Below the pieces are notes generated by a model. The model did no database searches, had not been told where the DNA came from, and saw only the letters and a list, made by a program, of their open reading frames with translations. A program made the translations under genes and the position numbers. A stretch of DNA of 64,000 nt from Paracoccaceae bacterium (GTDB lineage Bacteria > Pseudomonadota > Alphaproteobacteria > Rhodobacterales > Rhodobacteraceae): the NCBI GenBank assembly GCA_016938875.1, contig JAFGTV010000008.1:248001-312000 (forward strand), written 5' to 3'. This document shows, piece after piece, positions 50,607 through 60,637 of the stretch; within the stretch, counting starts at the first letter, position 1, and every line of letters starts with the position of its first letter.

Positions 50607-51005
50607 TCAGCCCAAGACGATCAGGCCCAGGATCAGCGGCGGCACGACCGTGACGCAGAACGAGAAGATCAGCGCGGTGGCCTTGTCGCCCCCCATCCGC
50701 CGCACGGCCCCGCCCAGCGCGGGGGCCAGCAAGATCGCACCGATGATCACCGGGAACACCTTGCCAAACAGCGGCGCGCAGTTCTGCGGCTGGGCAAAGT
50801 TGGCCTGGCAATAGGGCACCGCCTGGTCAGAGAACAGAACCGCCAGCACCAGCAGATAGCCGATAAAGGCCGCGACCGCATAGGGCGGCACGCCATCCCA
50901 TTCCTTGAGGTTCACGTTCGGGGTCACCGCGTGCAGGCGCGGCGTGGCCGATGCCTTTGCGGGTTCCTGATAGTCATAATTGTCATCCACGACACGATAT
51001 TCCAT
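50607..51005 (-). CDS. small membrane protein between mraY and murD
   Basis: A 132 aa protein of unknown family: a polar N-terminus (MEYRVVDDNYDYQEPAKA) and three hydrophobic segments (VAAFIGYLLVLAVLFS, VFPVIIGAILLAPALGGAV, FSFCVTVVPPLILGLIVL), with two Cys in the first loop (AVPYCQANFAQPQNCAP) that could form a periplasmic disulfide. It starts 22 bases after mraY and reads in the same direction as its dcw neighbours. Confidence 0.72.
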   Translation of the reverse strand: MEYRVVDDNYDYQEPAKASATPRLHAVTPNVNLKEWDGVPPYAVAAFIGYLLVLAVLFSDQAVPYCQANFAQPQNCAPLFGKVFPVIIGAILLAPALGGAVRRMGGDKATALIFSFCVTVVPPLILGLIVLG

Positions 51006-51027
51006 CTTCTTCGCTCCTGTTCCCCCG

Positions 51028-52113
51028 TTACCGCACTTTCAGCGTGGCAAGCCCGATCAGCGCAAGGATCAGGCTGATAATCCAGAACCTTATCACGATC
51101 TGCGGTTCGGCCCATCCCTTCTTCTCGAAATGATGGTGGATGGGTGCCATAAGGAACACACGTTTGCCGGTGGCCTTGAAGTAGGCAACCTGGATGATGA
51201 CGCTCAGCGCCTCGACCACGAAAAGCCCGCCAACTATGGCCAAAACGATCTCGTGCTTGGTCGCGACGGCGATCGCGCCCAGCGCGCCACCCAGCGCCAA
51301 AGACCCGGTATCGCCCATGAAAACCGCCGCCGGTGGGGCGTTATACCACAGGAATCCCAGCCCCCCGCCGATCAACCCGGCGGTAAAAATCAGGATCTCG
51401 CCGGTGCCGGGGACGTAATGCACGTCCAGATATTCGGAATAGTCGACCCGGCCCACCGCATAGGCGATCACCCCCAACGTGCCGGCCGCGATCATCACCG
51501 GCATGATCGCCAGCCCGTCCAGCCCGTCGGTCAGGTTGACCGCGTTGGCCGCGCCCACGATCACGATCATCGCAAAGGGCACGAAAAAGACCCCCAGGTT
51601 GATCAAGGTGTCCTTGAACACCGGCAGCGCCAGTTGATAGCTCAGCTCATCGGGATGCACGCAGGCCGCCCAATAGCCCGCCAGCCCGGCAATCGCCAGG
51701 CCGATCCCGAACCGCACCCGTCCCGGCACGCCCTTGGCGTTGTTGCGCGACACCTTGGCGTAATCATCGGCAAAGCCGATGGCCCCGAACGACAGGGTCA
51801 CGAACAGCAGCATCCAGATATAGGCCGTGTCCAGCCGCGCCCACAAAAGTGTCGAAAAGATCAACGCCCCCAGGATCAGGACCCCGCCCATTGTGGGGGT
51901 GCCTGCCTTGGTCTCCAGATGGCCCTGGGGGCCGTCCTCACGGATGGGTTGGCCATTTTTCTGGCGCCGTTTCAACAGGTTGATCAACGGCCTGCCAAAG
52001 ACAAAGCCAAAGATCAACGCCGTCAGGAACGCCCCGCCCACCCGAAAGGTGATATATCGGAACAGGTTGAATGCCCCGCCCCCGTCGGAAAGATCGGCCA
52101 GCCAATAGAGCAT
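51028..52113 (-). CDS. mraY: phospho-MurNAc-pentapeptide transferase MraY
   Basis: Makes lipid I on the inner membrane. The 361 aa, roughly ten-helix protein has [15 protein letters not shown] (about 68-82), [15 protein letters not shown] (about 117, with the catalytic Asp pair DD), [14 protein letters not shown] (about 192) and [15 protein letters not shown] (about 268), followed by [19 protein letters not shown]. It overlaps the murF stop by one base (TAATG at 52113). Confidence 0.97.
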   Translation of the reverse strand: MLYWLADLSDGGGAFNLFRYITFRVGGAFLTALIFGFVFGRPLINLLKRRQKNGQPIREDGPQGHLETKAGTPTMGGVLILGALIFSTLLWARLDTAYIWMLLFVTLSFGAIGFADDYAKVSRNNAKGVPGRVRFGIGLAIAGLAGYWAACVHPDELSYQLALPVFKDTLINLGVFFVPFAMIVIVGAANAVNLTDGLDGLAIMPVMIAAGTLGVIAYAVGRVDYSEYLDVHYVPGTGEILIFTAGLIGGGLGFLWYNAPPAAVFMGDTGSLALGGALGAIAVATKHEIVLAIVGGLFVVEALSVIIQVAYFKATGKRVFLMAPIHHHFEKKGWAEPQIVIRFWIISLILALIGLATLKVR

Positions 52114-53561
52114 TAACCCATGTCCTCGTCCTGTGTCGGGACCGCTTGTCCCAAATTGCGCAGGGCGTCAACCACCGCCGAGACCCGGCTGCCCTTGGAG
52201 CCCTTGACCAACACCACGTCACCGGCATCGACCAGGCCGTGCACCTTGCGGGTCAGCGGGGCGGCGGTGTCGAACCACTGGCCGCGCTGTTCCATCGGCA
52301 GCGCGAAATAGAGCGCGCGCATTCGCGGCCCGACGCAATGGACCACATCGACGCGCCGCATCGCGGGCAGGTCGGCCAGCGCGGCATGCAGCGCCTGTTC
52401 GTCGGGCCCCAGTTCCAGCATGTCGCCCAGGATCGCGATACGACGGCCATGCGCCACCCGGCCGACGCCATCGCGCGGCTCGGCGACGGCCAGAACCTCC
52501 AGCGCGGCGGCCACCGAGGCGGGGTTGGCGTTGAACGCGTCGTCTATCACCTCCAGCGCCATGCGGTCGTCCACCACGTCCAGTGGAATGCGCAGCCGCG
52601 CGCCACGCCCGGCCGGCGGCACCCAGGCGCCCAGATCGCAGGCCGCCACCGCGCGGTCGATGCCCAGCGCCTCGGCCACCGCCAGAACACCCAGCGCGTT
52701 CATCGCGAAATGCCGCCCCGCGCTGCGGATCTTGAACAACAGCGGCGCACCCTCGGCCTGCCCCTCGATCACCGTGGAGTTGGGATGAACATCGACTTTC
52801 ACCAAATTGAAATCGCACTTCTTTTCGGCGCCAAAGGTGATCTCGCGGGCCCGCGCCGCCCGCGCGGCATCGGCCAGGATCGGGCTGACCTGCAGGTCAC
52901 AGGGATAGACCGCGACGCCGCCTTCCCCCAGCCCCTCGAAGATCGAGGCCTTTTCGCGCGCGATCCCGGCCAGGTCGTCGAACGCCTCCAGGTGGGCGGG
53001 GGCCACGGTGGTGATCAGCGCCACGTGGGGCCGGGTCATCCGGGCCAGCGGCGCGATCTCTCCGGGGTGGTTCATGCCGATCTCGATCACCGCGAAATCG
53101 GCATCCGCTGGCAGCCGCGCCAAGGTCAGCGGCACCCCCCAATGGTTGTTGAAGCTGGCCTCGGCGGCATGCACACGGCCCTGTCCGGCCAGAACGGCGC
53201 GCACCATCTCCTTGGTCGAGGTCTTGCCGACAGAGCCGGTGATCGCGATCACCCGCGCCCGGCTGCGCGCCCGACCGGCCCGGCCCAATGCGCCGAGCGC
53301 GTCCAGAACATCGGGCACGATCAGCAGGGGCGCGTCGGGCGCCACGCCGCCCGGAACGCGCGACACCAGCGCCGCCGCCGCGCCGCCCGCCAGGGCATCG
53401 GCGACGAAATCATGGCCGTCGCGCTGATCGCTCAGCGCCACGAACAGATCGCCGGGCACCAGGTTGCGGGTGTCGATCGACACGCCGCCCGCCTGCCAGT
53501 CGCAGGTGGCGCGCCCGCCGGTCGCCTCGGCGGCCTGGGCCGCGGTCCAAAGCACGCTCAT
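52113..53561 (-). CDS. murF: UDP-MurNAc-tripeptide--D-Ala-D-Ala ligase MurF
   Basis: Adds D-Ala-D-Ala to complete the pentapeptide. The 482 aa protein has the ATP loop [19 protein letters not shown] (about 107), [16 protein letters not shown] (about 134), [12 protein letters not shown] (about 155) and [15 protein letters not shown] (about 335). Start overlaps murE's stop (ATGA at 53558). Confidence 0.96.
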   Translation of the reverse strand: MSVLWTAAQAAEATGGRATCDWQAGGVSIDTRNLVPGDLFVALSDQRDGHDFVADALAGGAAAALVSRVPGGVAPDAPLLIVPDVLDALGALGRAGRARSRARVIAITGSVGKTSTKEMVRAVLAGQGRVHAAEASFNNHWGVPLTLARLPADADFAVIEIGMNHPGEIAPLARMTRPHVALITTVAPAHLEAFDDLAGIAREKASIFEGLGEGGVAVYPCDLQVSPILADAARAARAREITFGAEKKCDFNLVKVDVHPNSTVIEGQAEGAPLLFKIRSAGRHFAMNALGVLAVAEALGIDRAVAACDLGAWVPPAGRGARLRIPLDVVDDRMALEVIDDAFNANPASVAAALEVLAVAEPRDGVGRVAHGRRIAILGDMLELGPDEQALHAALADLPAMRRVDVVHCVGPRMRALYFALPMEQRGQWFDTAAPLTRKVHGLVDAGDVVLVKGSKGSRVSAVVDALRNLGQAVPTQDEDMG

Positions 53562-55048
53562 GTCACCCGCCCATCCAGTGCGGCCACCGCGACGCTGGCC
53601 TGTTCCACGTCATCAAAGGGAAAGATGTCGTCGCCGACGATCTGCCCGGTTTCATGGCCCTTGCCCGCGATCAACAACGCATCCCCCGGACCCAGCGCAT
53701 CGACGCCGCGCAGGATCGCCTCGGCGCGGTCGGCGACCTCGATCGCCTCGGGGCAGGCTTGCACGATTGCTGCGCGGATCGTGGCGGGATCCTCGGATCT
53801 GGGGTTGTCGTCTGTCACAAATGCAACATCCGCATGGGTGGCCGCCGCCGCCCCCATCAGCGGCCGTTTGCCCCGGTCGCGATCGCCGCCAGCGCCGAAA
53901 ACCACGACGATCCGGCCCATCACATGCGGGCGCAGCGCCTGCAAGGCGGTGGCCAGCGCGTCGGGCGTGTGGGCGTAATCGACGAACACCGCCGCGCCAT
54001 TGGCCCGGGTCGCGGCCAGTTGCATGCGCCCGCGCACCCCCTCCAGATCGCCCAGGGTGTCCATCACCTGGCCCGGCGCCTCGCCACAGGCAATGGCCAG
54101 GCCCGCGGCCAGCGCGACGTTCTGGGCCTGGAACCCGCCAATCAGGTTCAGCCGCACCTGATGCGCCTGCCCGCCCTGCCAACTCAGGCGCACCTCTTGC
54201 CCGGTGGCGTCAAAGCGTTGCGCGACGATCCGCAGGTCGGCCTCGGGGGCCTGGCCGACGCCGATGACATGCTGGCCGCGGGCCCGCGCGATCCCGGCCA
54301 TCACCGGCCCCTTGGGATCGTCGAGGTTCAGCACCGCGAGGCCATCCTGCGGCAGAACGCGGTCGAACAGCCCGGCCTTGGCCGCGAAATAAGCCTCGAA
54401 ATCGGCGTGGTAATCCAGGTGGTCCTGGGTGAAATTGGTGAACCCCGCCGCGCGCAGCACCACCCCATCCAGCCGCGCCTGCGCCAACCCGTGGCTTGAG
54501 GCCTCCATCACCGCGTGGGTCACGCCCGCGTCCGCCATTTCGGCCAGCAGCCGATGCAGCGTCAGCGGGTCGGGCGTGGTGTGGGCCAGCGGCGCCTGAT
54601 AGGCCCCCTCGACCCCGGTGGTGCCCAGGTTGGCGGCCTGGTGGCCCAGCAACGTCCAGATCTGGCGGGTGAAATTGGCGACCGATGTCTTGCCGTTGGT
54701 GCCGGTCACGGCGGCCATGACCGCAGGTTGCGCCGCGAACCACAGCGCCGCCGCCCCGGCAAAGGCCGCGCGCGGATCCTCGGCCACCACCAGGGCGGCG
54801 GACGATCCCGCCAGCGCGGGGGCGGCGATGCGCGCGCCCTGGGCATCGGTCAGAATGGCCACGGCCCCCATGCGCAGGGCATATTGGATGAACTCAGCGC
54901 CATGCACCTTGGTGCCCGCAAAGGCCGCGAAAAGGTCGCCGGGGCGCACCGCACGGCTATCGAGGGCCAGTCCGGTAATCGCCGCCTCACGCCCGCCCTG
55001 TGCCCGCAGGCCCAGTGCCGCCAGCGATGTATCCCTTTGCCCGGCCAT
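53558..55048 (-). CDS. murE: UDP-MurNAc-L-Ala-D-Glu--meso-diaminopimelate ligase MurE
   Basis: Adds the third peptide residue. The 496 aa protein has AVTGTNGKTSVANFTRQIW (about 113), HAVMEASSHGLAQARLDGV (about 180), FTNFTQDHLDYHADFEAYFAAKAGLF and the C-terminal VFGAGGDRDRGKRPLMGAAA. DDNPRSEDP (about 412) is the DNPR motif of enzymes that use meso-diaminopimelate, the expected Gram-negative type. ftsI precedes it by 15 bases. Confidence 0.96.
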   Translation of the reverse strand: MAGQRDTSLAALGLRAQGGREAAITGLALDSRAVRPGDLFAAFAGTKVHGAEFIQYALRMGAVAILTDAQGARIAAPALAGSSAALVVAEDPRAAFAGAAALWFAAQPAVMAAVTGTNGKTSVANFTRQIWTLLGHQAANLGTTGVEGAYQAPLAHTTPDPLTLHRLLAEMADAGVTHAVMEASSHGLAQARLDGVVLRAAGFTNFTQDHLDYHADFEAYFAAKAGLFDRVLPQDGLAVLNLDDPKGPVMAGIARARGQHVIGVGQAPEADLRIVAQRFDATGQEVRLSWQGGQAHQVRLNLIGGFQAQNVALAAGLAIACGEAPGQVMDTLGDLEGVRGRMQLAATRANGAAVFVDYAHTPDALATALQALRPHVMGRIVVVFGAGGDRDRGKRPLMGAAAATHADVAFVTDDNPRSEDPATIRAAIVQACPEAIEVADRAEAILRGVDALGPGDALLIAGKGHETGQIVGDDIFPFDDVEQASVAVAALDGRVT

Positions 55049-55063
55049 GTGCCCCTCGCGCCC

Positions 55064-56842
55064 TCAGTTCGAGGTCAGTGTTACCCCGAAGCCCGCGCTT
55101 TGTTCAATCTCCGGTCGCAGGCCCAACAGAGGCGCTGCACGGCGGATGATTTCGGCGGCGACGGGCACGGCGGTCCAGCCGGCGGTGCGGCGCGGTTCGG
55201 GTCCGGTGATGTCCTCGGGCTCGTCCAGGGTGACGACCAGGACGTATTCGGGATCATCGGTGGGAAAGACGCTGGCAAAGGTGGCGATCACCTTGTCGTC
55301 GTAATACCCGCCCGTCGGCTTGGGCTTGTCGGCGGTGCCGGTCTTGCCGCCCACCGCATAGCCCGGCACGTCGCCGAAACTGGCGGTGCCGCGCGACACG
55401 ACCTGACGCAGCATCGACCGCATCGCGCGCGATGTTTCGGCCGATACCACCCGCTCGCCGCGCTGACCGCCCCCCGCCATCAGCGTGGGACGCACCCGAT
55501 AGCCCCCGTTGGCAATGGTGGCATAGGCCGCGGCCAGGTGCATCGGGCTGGCCGACAGGCCGTGACCATACGAAATCGTCATGGTCGAGATCTCGGACCA
55601 GTTCGACGGGATCAACGGCTTGCCGCCCGCCGCCTCGAGCAGTTCCAGCGGCGTGGGCTCCAACAGGCCCAAACTGGTCAGAAAGGCGCGCTGGCGTTCC
55701 GCCCCGATCTGCATGGCGATGCGCGCCGTACCGATGTTCGAGCTTTTGACCAGCACATCGGTAACCGACAACTGGCGGCCGTAATCGTGGAAATCGTGGA
55801 TCCGGTACTTGCCCCATTTCAGCGGGCCCTGGGTGTCGATCATCGTGGCGGGGTTGGCCAGGCCCAGGTCCAGCGCCTGGGCCAGGGCAAAAGTCTTGAA
55901 GGTCGAGCCCAGCTCATACACCCCCTGCACCGCGCGGTTGAACAGCGGGCTGTCCGAGGCATCGCCCCTGGTCAACGGGGTGGGCCGGTCGTTGGGATCG
56001 AAATCGGGCAGCGAGACCATCGCGACGACCTCGCCGGTGTCGACCTGCATCAGGACGGCGGCGGCGCCCTTGGCATTCATCAGCTTCATGCCGCCGGCCA
56101 GCACCCGTTCGACCGCCGCCTGCACCGTCAGGTCCAGCGACAGCCGCAGCGGCGCGCCGCCCTGGGCGGGATCGCGCAGCCAGCCGTCGAATGTCTTTTC
56201 GACCCCCGCCACGCCGATCACCTCGGCCGATTGCACCCCTTCGCGGCCAAAGCCCGCGCCGCCCAGCACATGGGCGGCCAGGTGACCGTTGGGATAAAGC
56301 CGCATCTCGCGCGGGCCGAACATCAGGCCCGGATCGCCGATGTCATGCACCTGCTGCATCTGCTCGGGGCTGATTTTCTTGCGGATCCACAGGAACTTGC
56401 GCTTGCCGGTGAAATCCTTGACCAGGCGCGCCTCGTCCAGGTCGGGAAAGATCGCGGCCAACTCGTGCGCGGCGCGCGTCGGGTCCACCATGATCGGCGG
56501 CTGGGCATAGAGCGAATGCGTGGCCAGGTTGGTGGCCAGGATATTGCCGTTGCGATCGGTGATATCGGCCCGCTGGGCGACAATGGCCGTCCCGCTGGCC
56601 GCCGCGCGCGGTTCGGACGGCTCTGAGGCGGCCAGCGTGCCCATGCGCACCCCCACCACCGCGAAGGCGGCAAAGAACATCACCCCCAGCACCAGCAGCC
56701 GCCCCTCGGCGCGGGTGCGGGCGCTGTCGCGGATCTGTTCGTGACGCAGGCGCAGGTTCTCGCGCATGATCGCGTCGGGGTTTTCGCCCTTGGCGCGGGC
56801 CGACAGGATGCGCGCCAGCGGGCGCAGCGGGGTGCGGATCAT
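55064..56842 (-). CDS. ftsI: peptidoglycan D,D-transpeptidase FtsI (PBP3)
   Basis: Division-specific class B penicillin-binding protein. The 592 aa protein has an N-terminal helix (LLVLGVMFFAAFAVVGVRM, about 49-67) and pedestal domain, then the transpeptidase motifs SxxK in YELGSTFKTFAL (about 302), SxN in LVKSSNIGTARI (about 355) and KTG in VGGKTGTADKPKP (about 492). ATG at 56842 overlaps ftsL's stop (ATGA); the longer open frame shadows ftsL. Confidence 0.96.
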   Translation of the reverse strand: MIRTPLRPLARILSARAKGENPDAIMRENLRLRHEQIRDSARTRAEGRLLVLGVMFFAAFAVVGVRMGTLAASEPSEPRAAASGTAIVAQRADITDRNGNILATNLATHSLYAQPPIMVDPTRAAHELAAIFPDLDEARLVKDFTGKRKFLWIRKKISPEQMQQVHDIGDPGLMFGPREMRLYPNGHLAAHVLGGAGFGREGVQSAEVIGVAGVEKTFDGWLRDPAQGGAPLRLSLDLTVQAAVERVLAGGMKLMNAKGAAAVLMQVDTGEVVAMVSLPDFDPNDRPTPLTRGDASDSPLFNRAVQGVYELGSTFKTFALAQALDLGLANPATMIDTQGPLKWGKYRIHDFHDYGRQLSVTDVLVKSSNIGTARIAMQIGAERQRAFLTSLGLLEPTPLELLEAAGGKPLIPSNWSEISTMTISYGHGLSASPMHLAAAYATIANGGYRVRPTLMAGGGQRGERVVSAETSRAMRSMLRQVVSRGTASFGDVPGYAVGGKTGTADKPKPTGGYYDDKVIATFASVFPTDDPEYVLVVTLDEPEDITGPEPRRTAGWTAVPVAAEIIRRAAPLLGLRPEIEQSAGFGVTLTSN

Positions 56843-57204
56843 CGGTCGGCCTCCGTCTGGCCGGGGGTGTCGAAACTGCCGATCACGTCGACCGGGTCGG
56901 AAATGTCGGGCATATCGGGCATCGGATAGGCAACCTGGTCGATGGCGCCGAACTGCTCGGGCGCCAGCGGCATCAGGCCCAGCCGGTCGAAATTGATCTC
57001 GGCCAGGGCGCGCAGCCGGTCGGGGCGGTTGAGATAGGCCCATTCGGCATTCAGCACCGCCAGCCGTTCGCGCAACTGCCCGATATCGCGGTTCAGCGCC
57101 TCGGCCTGGGCCAGGACGTGCTGGGTGCGGTAATTCTCGCGGTAGGCCCAAAAGGCCAGGCCCATCACCGCAAGCGCGGTCATGACGTAAAACAGGCTGC
57201 GCAT
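56839..57204 (-). CDS. ftsL: cell division protein FtsL
   Basis: Small bitopic divisome protein. The 121 aa product has one N-terminal helix (MTALAVMGLAFWAYREN, about residues 8-24), then a periplasmic coiled-coil (HVLAQAEALNRDIGQLRERLAVLNAEWAYLNRPDRLRALAEINFDRLGLMP). The segment around AYLNRPDRLRALA is the family's most conserved block. It starts immediately after the rsmH stop and overlaps ftsI. Sequence conservation in FtsL is low, so position supports the call. Confidence 0.92.
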   Translation of the reverse strand: MRSLFYVMTALAVMGLAFWAYRENYRTQHVLAQAEALNRDIGQLRERLAVLNAEWAYLNRPDRLRALAEINFDRLGLMPLAPEQFGAIDQVAYPMPDMPDISDPVDVIGSFDTPGQTEADR

Positions 57205-58206
57205 CTATTCCCCCCCTTCCATGATCCCCGGCAGGCCCAGCTTGGTGCGGTCCACCTCGCCCGCGGGGGCCTCGGTGCGGATCGCCACCCGCAACTTGGC
57301 CGAGCGCGCGCGCGGATTGGCGGCCAGCTCTGCCGCGTCCGGGCCGGTGGCGCTGCGGGTCGGCAGATGGAAACGCGGCTCTTGGGCGGCGACCTCGGGG
57401 GCATAGCGGCTGCCGCCGCCACCGATCCCGGCGCGCGCCTGCAAAAAGCGTTTCACGATCCGATCCTCGAGCGAGTGGAACGTCACCACCGCCAGCCTGC
57501 CACCGGGCTTGAGCGCGCGTTCGGCGGCGATCAGGCCGGCCACCAGTTCGCCCAGTTCGTCATTCACCGCGATGCGGATCGCCTGAAAGCTGCGGGTCGC
57601 GGGGTGGGTCTGACCGGGCTTGGGGCGCGGCAGGCAGCGCGACACGACCTCGGCCAGTTGCGCGGTGGTCACGATCGGTGCAATTGCGCGCGCAGCCATG
57701 ATGGCCCGCGCGATCCGGCGCGCTGCGCGCTCTTCGCCATAGTGATAAAGGATATCTGCGATCTCGGTCTCGGGCGCGGTGTTGACCAGATCCGCGGCCG
57801 AGCGCCCCTCGGCCCCCATTCGCATGTCCAGCGGACCATCGCGCAGAAAGGAAAACCCGCGTTCGGCCTGATCGAGCTGCATCGAGGACACGCCCAGATC
57901 CAGCACCACACCGTCCAGCAGATCCTCGCTGTAACGGTCCAGCTGCGAAAACGTCCCCTCGACCAGCACCAGCCGGTCGCCATAGGCATCGGCCCAGCCT
58001 TTGGCCATGTCGAACACGCTGGGGTCGCGGTCCACCGCGATCACCCGTTCAGCGCCCGCATCCAGCAGGCCGCGGGTATAGCCACCCGCGCCGAACGTGC
58101 CATCCAGCCAAACCCCCGTCACCGGCGAGACGGCCTCTAGCAGCGGGCGCAGCAAAACGGGGATGTGCGGCGGGTCGGCGGGCTGGCTTTGGTCCGCTGC
58201 GGCCAT
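57205..58206 (-). CDS. rsmH: 16S rRNA (cytosine-N4) methyltransferase RsmH (MraW)
   Basis: Methylates C1402 of 16S rRNA with SAM. The 333 aa protein has [35 protein letters not shown] (about 13-48, the SAM site in [10 protein letters not shown]), [20 protein letters not shown] (about 102-121) and [21 protein letters not shown] (about 235-255). Start is 3 bases after the mraZ stop, and ftsL follows with no gap. Confidence 0.96.
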   Translation of the reverse strand: MAAADQSQPADPPHIPVLLRPLLEAVSPVTGVWLDGTFGAGGYTRGLLDAGAERVIAVDRDPSVFDMAKGWADAYGDRLVLVEGTFSQLDRYSEDLLDGVVLDLGVSSMQLDQAERGFSFLRDGPLDMRMGAEGRSAADLVNTAPETEIADILYHYGEERAARRIARAIMAARAIAPIVTTAQLAEVVSRCLPRPKPGQTHPATRSFQAIRIAVNDELGELVAGLIAAERALKPGGRLAVVTFHSLEDRIVKRFLQARAGIGGGGSRYAPEVAAQEPRFHLPTRSATGPDAAELAANPRARSAKLRVAIRTEAPAGEVDRTKLGLPGIMEGGE

Positions 58207-58209
58207 GGT

Positions 58210-58713
58210 TCAGGCGTCCCTCGCGCGGTCCAAAAGGGTCAGGGGATCGAAATCGTCGGGCAACTGGTCCAGCCAGGCCTCGGTCTTGGCCAGTTCCTCG
58301 GTTTCATAGGTTTCGGGCTTCCAGATCTGGAAGGTGTCGCCCGAAGCGATGAAAAAGGCCTCTGTTTCCAGCGCAATCTTGTCGCGCAGCTTTTGCGGCA
58401 GCACCAGGCGGCCGTCGCTGTCAACCTCGGTGGGGTAGGACTGACCGTGGAACATCCGTTCCAGCATGCGCCGTTCGAGCGAGCCGCGCGGCAGATCGTC
58501 GATCTGCGCATCGACCTTGTCGATGGCCTCGATCGTGTAGCATTCCAGGAACTTGCGGCGGTGATCGCCATAAACGATGACCAGTTGCGGGCGCAGGCCG
58601 TCTTTCCAGTTCGGGTCGCCGGCCTCCAACACACGGCGGAACAGGGCCGGGATAGACACCCTGCCCTTCGCATCCACCTTGTGGCGGCTTTCGCCTCTGA
58701 ACCTGCGCGCCAC
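58210..58713 (-). CDS. mraZ: transcriptional regulator MraZ
   Basis: AbrB-fold DNA-binding regulator and first gene of the dcw cluster. The 167 aa product has the two MraZ half-domains: ARRFRGESRHKVDAKGRVSIPALFR (residues 2-25) and DSDGRLVLPQKLRDKI (about 97-112), each with the D-x-x-GR motif. The GTG at 58713 was chosen because it gives the family's standard start (MARRFRG-type) and lies 10 bases after AGGAG; the longer frame has no homologous content. MraZ usually represses its own operon. Confidence 0.93.
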   Translation of the reverse strand: MARRFRGESRHKVDAKGRVSIPALFRRVLEAGDPNWKDGLRPQLVIVYGDHRRKFLECYTIEAIDKVDAQIDDLPRGSLERRMLERMFHGQSYPTEVDSDGRLVLPQKLRDKIALETEAFFIASGDTFQIWKPETYETEELAKTEAWLDQLPDDFDPLTLLDRARDA

Positions 58714-59298
58714 GAACCCGACGCTCCTTTTGTTGCGCCCGCCGGGAACGAAAACGGCGGATCGGGCTGCTGCCACTGCCCAATCCGCCGCCCTCGTCCC
58801 ACTTGGGGAATGTCCGGCTGCACGCGCCACCTGGGGGGATGTCTGCTCGCCCGCGCGCCGGATCTCTTTGGTCGGTGAAGGCGGGTGCCTGTATGAAACC
58901 TGACTTGCCTTGTGGGGTCTTGGTGCCCCGTGTCTGATCCCGCTCTCATCCGATGAACAAGGGATGTCACGGGAATTCATGGAAATCAACAGGTTTTGGT
59001 GGGCGAATGCCACAAGATGCTGCGCGACAGGGTGCCGAAAAACAATATCTTGCTGGAATTTTGGACGGTGCGGCACCGCAATTTGCGGCCGACGGGAAGT
59101 TTACCACTAAATATGGTGGGCAGAGGTTGCCCCCTGCCCATTCCCGCGAATTCCCAAATTTTTCAGAAAAATCACCCGCCCGGCGTGCAGTTCACCAAGC
59201 GGAGCCGGCCCAGGCGCCTGAATCGCGTGCAAGACGCCACGGTGATTCGCGTCCCGCCCCCGGATCTGCGGGTAAGGCCATAAATTCCCGTGCGGGCG
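58714..59298 (-). promoter_or_regulatory. 585-base gap upstream of mraZ holding the dcw promoter region
   Basis: No supported gene lies here. On the plus strand an imperfect direct repeat is visible: ACTTGGGGAATGTCCGGCTG (58801 on) and ACCTGGGGGGATGTCTGCTC (58829 on), with a third GGGATGTC at 58961. On the minus strand two TGGGN motifs (58797-58801 and 58778-58782) are 19 bases apart; MraZ operators in other bacteria are TGGGN repeats about 10 bases apart. The stretch 58960-59160 is AT-richer and could hold the promoter. No exact -35/-10 pair is assigned. Confidence 0.4.
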
Positions 59299-60381
59299 TC
59301 AGGCCATCCCGCCCGCGATCAGCCGCGCGGCAATCGCACCATAGGCCTGCGCCACCGGCCCGTCGCCCAGCGCGATGGGCGTGCCACCATCACCAGCCTG
59401 CCGCACCTCCAGCGCCAGGGGCAGTTCCCCCAGGAACGGCACGCCGATCTTCGCGGCCTCGGCGGCGACCCCGCCATGGCCAAAGATATGCGCCTCGTGC
59501 CCGCAATTGGGACAGATATAGGTCGACATGTTCTCGATCAGGCCCAGCACCGGAGTTTTCAGCTTGTCGAACATGTCGATCGCCTTGCGCGCGTCCAGCA
59601 GCGCCACGTCCTGCGGGGTGGAGACGACCACCGCCCCGGTCAGCTTGCTGCGCTGGCACAGCGTCAGCTGGATATCGCCCGTGCCCGGCGGCAGGTCGAC
59701 GATCAGCACGTCCAGCTCACCCCAGGTCACCTGCCCCAGCAACTGTTGCAGCGCCCCCATCAGCATCGGCCCCCGCCAAACCACCGCCTGCCCCTCCTCC
59801 ATCATCAGCCCGATGGACATCATGGTGACGCCATGGGCGGTGACCGGCTCGATGATCTTGCCATCGGGCGAGGCGGCGCGCCGGGAGACCCCCATCATGC
59901 GCGGCTGCGAGGGGCCATAGATATCGGCGTCCAGCAGGCCCACCCGGCGCCCCTGACGGGCCAGCGCCACCGCCAGGTTGCTGGCCACGGTCGATTTTCC
60001 AACCCCGCCTTTGCCCGAGGCAATCGCCAGAATGCGGTCGATCCCGGCGGGGTTCTGCGGACCGGTGTCGGCCGTGGGATGGCGCCCGATCTTGAGGCTT
60101 GGCGCGGCCCCCGGCGCGGTCTTGGGGGCGGCCGGACCATGGGCCGTCAGCACGACCGAGGCGCGCGTGACCCCCTCCAGCGCCTCGACGGCGGCCTGGG
60201 CGGCGGCGCGCACGGGTTCCATCCCGGCGGCCTGGGCGGCATCGGCGGCCTCGATCACAAAGCGCACGGCGTCCCCCTCGACCGTCAGCGCGCGCACCAG
60301 GTCGCGTGACACCAGGTCGCCCCCGTCCGGCAGGGCGATTCGGGACAGGGCGGCCAGAACGGTGTCGCGGGTGACGGGCAT
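59299..60381 (-). CDS. mrp: Mrp/NBP35-type Fe-S carrier ATPase
   Basis: P-loop Fe-S cluster carrier (Mrp/ApbC). The 360 aa protein has an N-terminal MIP18/DUF59-like domain (about residues 1-85), the deviant Walker A ASGKGGVGKSTVASNLA (about 120-136), DADIYGPSQPRMMGV (about 148), VDLPPGTGDIQLTLCQ and a C-terminal CPNC motif (YICPNCGHEAHIF, about 300) that binds the cluster between two subunits. Confidence 0.94.
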   Translation of the reverse strand: MPVTRDTVLAALSRIALPDGGDLVSRDLVRALTVEGDAVRFVIEAADAAQAAGMEPVRAAAQAAVEALEGVTRASVVLTAHGPAAPKTAPGAAPSLKIGRHPTADTGPQNPAGIDRILAIASGKGGVGKSTVASNLAVALARQGRRVGLLDADIYGPSQPRMMGVSRRAASPDGKIIEPVTAHGVTMMSIGLMMEEGQAVVWRGPMLMGALQQLLGQVTWGELDVLIVDLPPGTGDIQLTLCQRSKLTGAVVVSTPQDVALLDARKAIDMFDKLKTPVLGLIENMSTYICPNCGHEAHIFGHGGVAAEAAKIGVPFLGELPLALEVRQAGDGGTPIALGDGPVAQAYGAIAARLIAGGMA

Positions 60382-60637
60382 GGGGGGCTCCTATGGGGGC
60401 GTTTCGCTATGCCCTTTACTTGGTCAACCACGCGCCAAGGGGCAAGGGCGTTTCCACTTTGCCCGATCGAGTGGCATCAAGGGTGAGATCGCCCGAATAT
60501 ACGTCAGCAGAACTTATGCAATTTCTGCATAGCGGCATTTCCCCCCCAAACTATTGTGCATCTGCAGCATCGCGGTATTTATGGTTCAACGGCACGAAAC
60601 GGACCGTGCCCGACGATGCGACCAAAGGCTGATAACG
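60382..60637 (+). promoter_or_regulatory. upstream region of the DUF1127/sRNA locus
   Basis: A perfect inverted repeat TATGCA-ATTTC-TGCATA lies at 60515-60531. It overlaps the first copy of a 16-base imperfect direct repeat: CTGCATAGCGGCATTT (60525-60540) and CAGCATCGCGGTATTT (60565-60580), 13 of 16 identical and exactly 40 bases apart. A related CTGCATCGCGG occurs after the locus at 61161. In Rhodobacter sphaeroides the equivalent locus is driven by heat-shock sigma factors RpoHI/RpoHII. I cannot fix a -35/-10 pair with confidence here. Confidence 0.45.

Noticed and set aside
58778-58801. Two TGGGN motifs on the minus strand as an MraZ operator
   Set aside because: They are 19 bases apart with no clear third copy, and such short motifs are expected by chance in GC-rich DNA.
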